In this document: in pieces, positions 57,691-64,000 of the stretch
How positions within the stretch are numbered: the stretch's first letter is position 1
Layout: each line of letters begins with the position of its first letter
Source of the DNA: Mesopusillimonas faecipullorum
GTDB lineage: Bacteria; Pseudomonadota; Gammaproteobacteria; Burkholderiales; Burkholderiaceae_B
Assembly: GCF_020539505.1 (NCBI RefSeq)
Contig: NZ_JACDXW010000002.1
Location: forward strand, 124,001-188,000
Reading direction: 5' to 3'
Length of the DNA stretch: 64,000 nt
Made by a program: the position numbers and the translations under genes
The notes under the pieces: generated by a model
What the model saw: only the letters and a program-made list of their open reading frames with translations
Databases searched by the model: none
Told to the model about the DNA's origin: nothing

Positions 57691-59697
57691 ATGCAGTTCT
57701 ACAAAAAAGACGCACATGCGGCAAAGTCGCCTCTGAACCTGTTTGCCGTAACGGCGCTGACGCTGGCCCTGGCCGCCTGTGGCGGTTCTGACGGCGGCGA
57801 TCCGGCTCCCCAGGCCCCCGAGACGCCGGCACCTGAAACGCCAGTCGAGGCAACGCCTAGCGCCATCAGCCTGAAGCATCTGGGCCGTCACGAAACCGGG
57901 CAGTTTGCCGTCAGTGCCGCGGAAATCACTGCCTACGACGCGCAAAGCCAACGCGCCTTCGTCGTCAATGCGCAGTCCGGTAAGCTGGATGTGCTGGACA
58001 TGAAAGACCCCGCGCATCCCCGCCACGTCGGCATTATCGACGCCACCCCCATCGCAGCCGGCGCTACGGTTAACAGCGTGGCGGTGAAAGATGGCATTGT
58101 GGCCTTGGCAATTGAGGCTGCCGTCAAGACCGATACGGGTTACGTTGCCTTCTACCAAGCCGCTGATTCCAGCTATGTCAGCCACGTATCGGTAGGGGCT
58201 TTGCCAGATATGCTGACCTTCACGCCAGATGGCAAAACGGTGTTGGTGGCGAACGAGGGCGAGCCCAGCGATGACTACCAAATAGACCCCGAGGGGTCCA
58301 TCAGCGTTATCGACATTTCCGCGATAGAGCAACCCGTTGTCAGAACAGCGGATTTTCGTGCTTTCAATGACCAAAAACAGGCATTGCTGCAGAAAGGCGT
58401 GCGGGTGTTCGGCCCCGACCAGACTCAAGCGCTGGCTGCCGGTGCGACAGGCGTTTACCGCACGACCACCGTGGCGCAAGATATGGAGCCCGAATACATA
58501 GCGGTGTCGGCTGATGGCAAATGGGCTTGGGCGACGCTACAAGAAAACAATGCCTTGGCCAAAATAGACATCGAGAACGCCAAGGTGCTGGACATTTTGC
58601 CATTGGGTTACAAAGACCATGGTTTGGCAGGGAACGGCATGGACGTCTATGACGAAGACAAGACCCTGACCATCGATATCCGTCCACGTCCCGGCGTATT
58701 TGGCATGTATTTGCCTGACGCTGTTGCGGCTTACAGTGCGCAGGGCAAAACCTATTTGGTCACAGCAAACGAGGGTGACGCCCGCGCCTGGGGTGAAGAC
58801 AATGCCGCCTACTTCGGCCAAGCTGAAGATGCCAAAAAAGGCGTACCGGCGCTTATCGGCGACCCCGCACAAGGCTTTGTAGAAGAACTGCGCGTTAAGC
58901 ATCTGGTGCACAAAGATGGCTTTGCCCGTCGTTTGGGCGACGACATGCCTGCGCACTTGATCGCTATGGCGGAAGGCGCTTTGCTTGATCCCAGCGTATT
59001 CGCATATTGCGGTGCTGAGCCTGGCAACAAGCCTGGTGACTGCCGCGACGATGAGGAACTAGGCCGTCTGAAGATCAGCTGGACGCAAGGCTACAAACTC
59101 AATGATGATGGTTCGCCCAAGTTCTTCGACAAGAATGGTAACGAGAACCCCGCAGGCCGTTGGTTGATGTACGACAAGCTTTACGCCTACGGTGCGCGCT
59201 CGTTCTCGATATTCGATGAAGATGGCGCTTTGGTGTGGGACGCCGGTGATCAGTTTGAGCGCTTCCTGGCTTCCAATGAGTGCCGCTTGCGTGCTGCTCG
59301 CGACCTGCCTTGCGCGGATTTTTTCAACAGCCAACATGATGAAGGCGATGCGAAGAAGGACCGTAGCGATGATAAGGGCCCCGAACCGGAAGGCGTGGAA
59401 ATCGGCGTGATAGGCGAGAAGACCTTTGCCTTTATTGGCCTGGAGCGCATGGGTGGCGTACTGGCGTACGACATTACCGATCCCAACGCGCCGGTGTTCC
59501 AGGATTATCTGAATACGCGTGAGAACTGGGTAGACAATCCTGAAACCGCGCTGGCCTCAGCGGGTGACCTGGGTCCGGAAGGCCTGAAGTTTGTACCCGC
59601 CGCCGATGCGCCTGGTGGCAAACCTTTGCTGATTGTCGGTTTCGAAGTCAGCGGCACCACGTCGGTATTCGAAATAGAACAGCGCTTCGACAAATAA
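57691..59697 (+). CDS. Choice-of-anchor I family lipoprotein (beta-propeller)
   Basis: A 668-residue exported protein with a lipobox (LALAACGGSDGGD), a Pro/Glu/Thr linker (APETPAPETPVE), and a long beta-propeller-like region. It has typical choice-of-anchor I patterns: LGRHETGQFAVSAAEITAYD, LVANEGEPSDDYQ, YLVTANEGDARAWGE and FAFIGLERMGGVLAYDIT (each given in part). Cell-surface phosphatases and S-layer-like proteins share this architecture; its activity is unknown. ATG at 57691 is used over the GTG at 57673. A terminator follows. Confidence 0.85.
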   Translation: MQFYKKDAHAAKSPLNLFAVTALTLALAACGGSDGGDPAPQAPETPAPETPVEATPSAISLKHLGRHETGQFAVSAAEITAYDAQSQRAFVVNAQSGKLDVLDMKDPAHPRHVGIIDATPIAAGATVNSVAVKDGIVALAIEAAVKTDTGYVAFYQAADSSYVSHVSVGALPDMLTFTPDGKTVLVANEGEPSDDYQIDPEGSISVIDISAIEQPVVRTADFRAFNDQKQALLQKGVRVFGPDQTQALAAGATGVYRTTTVAQDMEPEYIAVSADGKWAWATLQENNALAKIDIENAKVLDILPLGYKDHGLAGNGMDVYDEDKTLTIDIRPRPGVFGMYLPDAVAAYSAQGKTYLVTANEGDARAWGEDNAAYFGQAEDAKKGVPALIGDPAQGFVEELRVKHLVHKDGFARRLGDDMPAHLIAMAEGALLDPSVFAYCGAEPGNKPGDCRDDEELGRLKISWTQGYKLNDDGSPKFFDKNGNENPAGRWLMYDKLYAYGARSFSIFDEDGALVWDAGDQFERFLASNECRLRAARDLPCADFFNSQHDEGDAKKDRSDDKGPEPEGVEIGVIGEKTFAFIGLERMGGVLAYDITDPNAPVFQDYLNTRENWVDNPETALASAGDLGPEGLKFVPAADAPGGKPLLIVGFEVSGTTSVFEIEQRFDK

Positions 59698-59748
59698 AAG
59701 CAAGCAGCGGGCCTGGTGCCCGCCACTTGAAATGAGTACCTCTCTTGA

Positions 59749-59781
59749 ACGGTATGCAAACAAACGCATACCGTTTTTTTT
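59749..59781 (+). terminator. Intrinsic terminator after the choice-of-anchor I gene
   Basis: ACGGTATGC/GCATACCGT (59749-59757 and 59766-59774) followed by eight T. It lies between convergent genes; the T-run overlaps the MarR gene's stop codon. Confidence 0.9.
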
Positions 59782-60280
59782 ATTTCTTCTGCGTGTGCAG
59801 GTCGATACGCTTGAGTAATTCGAGCAACTGTTCACGCTCGTCGGGTGATATGGCTTCCAGCGCCCGTACGATGATTTGATGCCCCTCGGGCCAGGCCTGT
59901 TCATAGCTGCGTTTGCCGGCGGGCGTAAGAAAAACGCGCATGTAGCGGCTGTCGTCCTTGTCTTGTTTGCGGCGTACCAGTTTGCGCGTTTCCATCTGAT
60001 CGATGACGCGACTGAGCGCGGGCTGGCGCATGGCGATGCTGCGGGCGATGTCGCCTATTTGCTGGCCGTCTACCTCGAACAAGACTTGCAACACCCGGAA
60101 GTGCGCGTAGGTGAGGTCGAGGTCGCGTAATACCGAATCGCGCAGCTCTTGGTTCAGGCGCGAAGTGATGCTGTCCATGCGGAATGCAACGTTTTGCTGC
60201 AAGCTCCAGTCGGCTTCGCTGAGGGCGGGTAGGGCACTGCGCAGCGCGCGCTTAGCCGTGGTGTCTGGGGGCTGATTCAT
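59780..60280 (-). CDS. MarR-family transcriptional regulator
   Basis: A 166-residue winged-helix protein. The recognition region reads QQIGDIARSIAMRQPALSRVIDQM (about residues 74-97, in part) and the wing RKLVRRKQDKDDSRYMRVFLT, with the conserved DxR of MarR proteins. It is divergent from the VOC dioxygenase operon across a 190-base gap, the usual setting for a repressor released by an aromatic ligand. The ligand is not known. Confidence 0.9.
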   Translation of the reverse strand: MNQPPDTTAKRALRSALPALSEADWSLQQNVAFRMDSITSRLNQELRDSVLRDLDLTYAHFRVLQVLFEVDGQQIGDIARSIAMRQPALSRVIDQMETRKLVRRKQDKDDSRYMRVFLTPAGKRSYEQAWPEGHQIIVRALEAISPDEREQLLELLKRIDLHTQKK

Positions 60281-60376
60281 AACAATTTTGATGTGTCGTA
60301 GGGGTCGGTGAATACCCTAGTTTCCCAGGATTCAAGCACTTGGTGGGGCTTTAAGGCATCGGTGTTTTCACTAATT

Positions 60377-60423
60377 ATATGAAACTACATATGTATTGAC
60401 ATGAGTAGCTGGCTTTCTATAGT
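60377..60423 (+). promoter_or_regulatory. Promoter and candidate MarR operator of the aromatic-degradation operon
   Basis: TTGACA (60396-60401), 16 bases, TATAGT (60418-60423) form a near-consensus promoter. Just upstream, ATATG/CATAT (60377-60381 and 60388-60392) is an inverted repeat with a 6-base spacer abutting the -35, where a MarR dimer could block or direct polymerase. Confidence 0.6.
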
Positions 60424-60470
60424 CTTCTACTCAAGGCAACACCAGCCCACACATCAAGTTGGAGGAGACT

Positions 60471-61463
60471 ATGCAAATCACCGAGCCGGCTGCGCAAAAC
60501 GCGCGCTACTTTCGTCCGCGCCGTTTAGGGCACGTCAACCTTTGGGTAGACGATATTCAGAAGTCCGAAAATTTCTACAGCGAAGTCTGTGGCCTGAAGG
60601 TGGAATTCACCGAACCCGATCTTATCGCCACTTTTCTGGGTACCGGTCATACGCCTCACGATCTGGGCATGATGCAGAAAACCAATGGGGTGCCGCGTTA
60701 TGGCCGCAATGGCCTGCTGCAATTGCCGGGCACCATAGGTTTGACGGCGGGCCTCAACCATCTGGCATGGGAGCTGAAGAACGAAGCCGAGCTGGTGCAG
60801 GGCTACCGTCACCTGAAACAAGACGATATCGAGACCGATATCACGGTAGACCACCAAGTGGCGCATAGCGTGTACATGTTTGATCCGGACGGCAACTACA
60901 ACGAGTTCTATTGCGACACCGTCAAAGACTGGCGCAAGGTGCTAACGGGCCCTATGGAGCTACTGACCAGCCATTGGGACCCTCTGCAAGCCGAGGGCTT
61001 CACAGAAGGACGTTATGAAGAAACGCCCGTGCTGGAAATCGTCGAGTCTGCGCCCGTGCATCCTTGGCGTTTGACGCACGCCACGCTGCAAACGCCGCGC
61101 CTGGAGGAAATGGTCGAGTTCTACACCACCATCGCCGGCCTGCGTGTGGTGGCGCGTGAGGCGGGTGTCGTGTATTTGGTTGCAGGCATGGATGACTACG
61201 ACTACAACCTGGTCTTGGTGTCTGCCGACGACGCAGCGTATCACCATGCGTCTTTTCAGCTGAAAGACGAAGCAGCTCTTGAACGGGCCAAGCGTGTGTT
61301 GCCGAGCAGCGGCGTCACCATAGAACAAGAAACGCGTTTGCCTTGGAAACACAGTATTTTCCTGCGTGATCCCGACGGTTTGCTGAGCGAATGGTATGTG
61401 CCGGGCACAGCCCCGCGCGACCTTGCCGCGCGTGGTGGTTTGCCTTTGGCTATGGCGGTATAA
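60471..61463 (+). CDS. VOC-family extradiol-type dioxygenase
   Basis: A 330-residue protein of two vicinal-oxygen-chelate domains. Domain 1 has RLGHVNLWVDDIQKSENFY, LNHLAWEL and DPDGNYNEFYCD. Domain 2 has LTHATLQTPRLEEMVEFY, YHHASFQL and DPDGLLSEWY. The second set gives the His, His, Glu iron ligands of catechol 2,3-dioxygenase-type enzymes (LTH, YHH, SEW), and domain 1 keeps similar residues. Ring cleavage of a catechol made by the next gene's product is the likely role. GGAGGAG precedes the ATG. Confidence 0.82.
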   Translation: MQITEPAAQNARYFRPRRLGHVNLWVDDIQKSENFYSEVCGLKVEFTEPDLIATFLGTGHTPHDLGMMQKTNGVPRYGRNGLLQLPGTIGLTAGLNHLAWELKNEAELVQGYRHLKQDDIETDITVDHQVAHSVYMFDPDGNYNEFYCDTVKDWRKVLTGPMELLTSHWDPLQAEGFTEGRYEETPVLEIVESAPVHPWRLTHATLQTPRLEEMVEFYTTIAGLRVVAREAGVVYLVAGMDDYDYNLVLVSADDAAYHHASFQLKDEAALERAKRVLPSSGVTIEQETRLPWKHSIFLRDPDGLLSEWYVPGTAPRDLAARGGLPLAMAV

Positions 61464-61474
61464 GGAGCATGGTC

Positions 61475-62617
61475 ATGACAAACAAACTGACGGCTGCCAT
61501 TGCTGGAGGCGGGATAGGTGGTTTGGCCACAGCGGCTGCGTTGGCTCAGCGCGGTTGGGACGTCACCGTTTACGAACGCCAGGACGCCTTGCGCGCTGTA
61601 GGCGCAGGCATCTATATCTGGGAAAACGGCTTGCGCGTGCTGGAAGCCTTGGGCGCTTACGATGAGGCCACGGCGGGTGCTTTTCGCGGTACCCATTTCG
61701 AGCAGCGCGATGCCCAAGGCCAGATTATTGAATCGGCGCCTATAGATACCAGCAAACGCTTGCTGACCGTGCCGCGCAGCACCTTGCTCGAAGCGCTAAA
61801 GAACGCCTGCCTGCGTGCGGGGGTGAAGGTGGTGACGCGTGCCGAAGCCATAGGGGCGACCTCGCGTGGCGAGCTGCTGTTCCCCAATAATGAAACCGTA
61901 CAGGCCGACTTGGCCATAGGGGTGGATGGCATTTGGTCCAAGGTGCGCAGCGCGCTGGGGCTGGAACTGTTGCACGAGCAAACGCGCGAAGGGGCGATAC
62001 GCACCATGATTCCTGCGCACCCCGACGATTTCGGCCCGCAAGACCAGGGCAAATACATAGAGTGCTGGAATGGCGAGCGTCGCTTTCTGATCACGCCGGT
62101 CAGCGAGAAAGAAACCTATCTGGCCCTGACATGCCCCTACGAAGATCAGGCCGCTAGGGCGGTGCCGGTAGATAAAGCCTTATGGGCGGAATCCTTTCCG
62201 CAATGGAAACACCTTATCGACCGCATAGGCGAGGCGACCGTGCACTGGGGGGCCTACAGCATCACACGTTGCCGCGCCTGGTCGTCGGGCCGTACCGCCA
62301 TTTTGGGCGATGCCGCGCACGCACAGCCGCCTAATTTGGGGCAGGGCGGGGGCATGGCCATGCAAAACGGCCTGGCACTGGCTGTGAACCTGGAGGGCGT
62401 GACGGACAAGCGCGATATTCCCGCCGCCCTGGAGCGCTGGGAAAGCACTGAACGCGAACTGATCGAGCATTGCCAGCGCTGGTCGATTTTGTATGGCGAA
62501 GTGACCTATTTGCCAGACGAAGTACGCAACAGGGTAGTGCGCGGCGCCATGAGCGACCCATGGATTGCCGCGCAGATTTTCCGGGCGGCCAACCACGCGC
62601 CTACCGGAACGAAGTAA
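61475..62617 (+). CDS. FAD-dependent aromatic monooxygenase
   Basis: A 380-residue group A flavin monooxygenase. The dinucleotide motif is AAIAGGGIGGLATAAALAQRG (N-terminus, in part), the DG motif is ADLAIGVDGIWSKVR, and the GD motif is TAILGDAAHAQPPNLGQG, binding FAD. It resembles salicylate and 3-hydroxybenzoate hydroxylases in pattern; the substrate is unknown. AAGGAG at 61462-61467 fits the ATG at 61475 better than the one at 61469. It follows the dioxygenase by 11 bases, so the pair probably makes and cleaves a catechol. Confidence 0.85.
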   Translation: MTNKLTAAIAGGGIGGLATAAALAQRGWDVTVYERQDALRAVGAGIYIWENGLRVLEALGAYDEATAGAFRGTHFEQRDAQGQIIESAPIDTSKRLLTVPRSTLLEALKNACLRAGVKVVTRAEAIGATSRGELLFPNNETVQADLAIGVDGIWSKVRSALGLELLHEQTREGAIRTMIPAHPDDFGPQDQGKYIECWNGERRFLITPVSEKETYLALTCPYEDQAARAVPVDKALWAESFPQWKHLIDRIGEATVHWGAYSITRCRAWSSGRTAILGDAAHAQPPNLGQGGGMAMQNGLALAVNLEGVTDKRDIPAALERWESTERELIEHCQRWSILYGEVTYLPDEVRNRVVRGAMSDPWIAAQIFRAANHAPTGTK

Positions 62618-62670
62618 GTGTTGTGCCTGGGGGGCCGCCCTGGCCCCTTATGACCATAATGGAGACAAAA

Positions 62671-63858
62671 ATGAAGCAAAAACGCGGAATTCTGCGCCTG
62701 GCCGTTGCGGCCCTGGCATTGTGTGCATCCAGCGTCGGGCTTGCAGCCGAGCCCGTGCGCATAGGTTTCGGCATTTCACGCACCGGTGAATTTGCGCCGA
62801 CCTCGGCAGGGCCGCTGGCGGCTTACGAACTGTGGCGAGATCAGGTCAATGCAAAAGGCGGCCTGGATGTGGCGGGTACCAAGCGCCCCGTTGAGTTCGT
62901 TATTTATGACGACCAGTCGGATGTGGGTAAAGAGGCCGCCATCTACGAGAAACTGATTTCCAACGACAAAGTGGATCTCTTGCTCTCGCCATGGGGTTCG
63001 CATAATCACTTCGCCATCGTGGGGGTGCTTGAAAAGCACGGTTTCCCTATGGTGGGCAGCACGGCGTCTTCTTTGCAGATTCGTTCGCTTAAGGCCAAGA
63101 ACATCTGGTTTCCCACTTCGTCCATGCCCGATGCCCACGGCAAGGAAATGGCCAAGATGCTTAAAGACCTAGGCGTCAAGACAGTGGCGGTGAATACCGT
63201 GCAGGTGGGGTTTCCCATGGAAAACCGCCAAGAGCTTTTACCCGCGCTGAAAGAGGCAGGTATTGAGGTGGTGCTAGACCGCCAGTACGCTCCCGGCGTC
63301 AAAGACATGACCAGCACGCTGACGGAAATCAAACGCCTGCAACCCGATGCGGTGATCAATCTCTCCTATCCGCCGGATGCCATCCTGTATATGCGTGGGG
63401 CACGCGAGCAAGATATCAAGGCACCGTTCCAGTTCTTGCTGGTCGGGCCGACGGCTGCCTTCTTCAGCAAAATGTTCGGTGCCAATCTGGACAACATCGT
63501 GACCATGGGTCATTGGTCACCAGATAAAGCAGACTGGCCCAACGCCAAAGCATTCTTCGAGGCTTATCAAAGTAAAACCGGTGAAGCCCCCGATTATCTG
63601 GACGCCGTTCTGGCCTATATGTCCGCCGAGATTCTCGAGCAAGCTGTCGCCAAAGCCGGCCTGGACAAAGACGCTTTGCGCAAAGCGATTTCCAGCGAAA
63701 CTTTCTCTACCATCAATGGCCCGGTGCGCTTTGAAGGTGTACAGAACGTGACGACACCGACGATGTTCCTGCAGTTCCAGGACGGTGTGGCGCAGATTGT
63801 TCATCCGCCTGAAATGGCAACGGCGAAGTTCCAGCCCAAGCAAAAGTGGGAACAGTAA
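62671..63858 (+). CDS. ABC-transporter periplasmic substrate-binding protein (Leu/Ile/Val type)
   Basis: A 395-residue type I periplasmic binding protein. The signal peptide is MKQKRGILRLAVAALALCAS with cleavage near GLAAEP. The two-lobe fold includes VRIGFGISRTGEFAPTS, YDDQSDVGKEAAIYEKLI and LLSPWGSHNHFAIVGVLEKHG (each in part). Relatives near aromatic genes bind aromatic acids rather than amino acids. GGAGA precedes the ATG. It is 53 bases after the monooxygenase, likely the same operon. Confidence 0.9.
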   Translation: MKQKRGILRLAVAALALCASSVGLAAEPVRIGFGISRTGEFAPTSAGPLAAYELWRDQVNAKGGLDVAGTKRPVEFVIYDDQSDVGKEAAIYEKLISNDKVDLLLSPWGSHNHFAIVGVLEKHGFPMVGSTASSLQIRSLKAKNIWFPTSSMPDAHGKEMAKMLKDLGVKTVAVNTVQVGFPMENRQELLPALKEAGIEVVLDRQYAPGVKDMTSTLTEIKRLQPDAVINLSYPPDAILYMRGAREQDIKAPFQFLLVGPTAAFFSKMFGANLDNIVTMGHWSPDKADWPNAKAFFEAYQSKTGEAPDYLDAVLAYMSAEILEQAVAKAGLDKDALRKAISSETFSTINGPVRFEGVQNVTTPTMFLQFQDGVAQIVHPPEMATAKFQPKQKWEQ

Positions 63859-63864
63859 ATCAAG

Positions 63865-64000
63865 ATGAATGCGCTGTTCTCTCCTGAGCTGCTCATCGCG
63901 ACCCTGGCACTGACTTCCATCTATGCCTTGGTCGCGCTGGGGCTGAATCTGATCTATGGGTCCATGCGGCTACTTAACGTGGCCCATGGAGAAATCATGA
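63865..64000 (+). CDS. Branched-chain-type ABC permease (LivH-like), 3' partial
   Basis: The window ends inside this gene after 45 codons. The start MNALFSPELLIATLALTSIY, followed by ALVALGLNLIYGSMRLLNVAHGEIM (in part), is the N-terminus of LivH-type permeases, with the LNVAHGE-type motif. It follows the binding protein by 6 bases, so the rest of the transporter probably continues beyond the window. Confidence 0.9.
   Translation, partial: MNALFSPELLIATLALTSIYALVALGLNLIYGSMRLLNVAHGEIM

Noticed and set aside
61475-62617. FAD monooxygenase as HpxO, the missing urate oxidase
   Set aside because: It is over 50 kb from the purine operon and coupled to an extradiol dioxygenase and MarR regulator, so an aromatic substrate is more likely.

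Overview
The window is a piece of a betaproteobacterial chromosome, most likely from the Burkholderiales, family Alcaligenaceae (Bordetella/Achromobacter/Alcaligenes-like). This is inferred from two things. One is the housekeeping order ndk-rlmN-rodZ-ispG-hisS-yfgM-bamB-der-hisC-hfq-hflX-hflK-hflC-hisZ-purA followed by rpsU-dnaG-rpoD. The other is a primary sigma factor with a long Lys/Ala-rich N-terminal tail. No sequence search was run, so family names rest on motifs, length and gene order.

Layout. (1) 1-8763, plus strand: a purine-degradation operon with a GntR/FCD regulator (5' end outside the window), allantoinase PuuE, OHCU decarboxylase, allantoicase, ureidoglycolate lyase and xanthine dehydrogenase XdhABC. 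It takes hypoxanthine/xanthine to urate and OHCU to glyoxylate plus urea. The urate-oxidising and hydroxyisourate-hydrolysing steps are not here. (2) 8796-17116, minus strand: an R64-like type IVB pilus operon. It runs CAP-domain lipoprotein, unknown Cys-rich exported protein, PilO2, PilP, PilQ ATPase, PilR, PilS prepilin, PilV-like shufflon-type prepilin. It has no secretin, prepilin peptidase, lytic transglycosylase or shufflon recombinase. (3) 17289-22017: alaS, a TusA-like protein, and rpsP-rimM-trmD without rplS; then valS on the minus strand. (4) 25216-41408: the long housekeeping run listed above. (5) 41583-46095: the rpsU-dnaG-rpoD macromolecular-synthesis operon with a hairpin-rich rpsU leader.

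(6) 46163-54058: an accessory region between rpoD and two CAU tRNAs. It contains small unknown genes, an I78-type protease-inhibitor lipoprotein, a large unknown lipoprotein, an SLC13/ArsB-type permease, an intact hipBA toxin-antitoxin pair with a clear promoter and repeated operator half-sites, and decayed remnants of at least two more toxin-antitoxin loci around the initiator tRNA gene. (7) 54187-59697: a META/DUF4377 lipoprotein with a small coupled gene, a phospholipase-D-family enzyme, a GDT1-family cation transporter and a choice-of-anchor-I lipoprotein. (8) 59780-64000: a MarR regulator divergent from an operon with a VOC extradiol-type dioxygenase, an FAD monooxygenase and the start of a branched-chain-type ABC uptake system. 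This looks like uptake, hydroxylation and ring cleavage of an aromatic compound whose identity cannot be read from sequence.

Four start codons are read as TTG. Three of them overlap the preceding stop as TTGA (pilQ, der and a 62-aa gene), which suggests a habit of translational coupling in this genome. No CRISPR array, insertion sequence, prophage or rRNA was seen.
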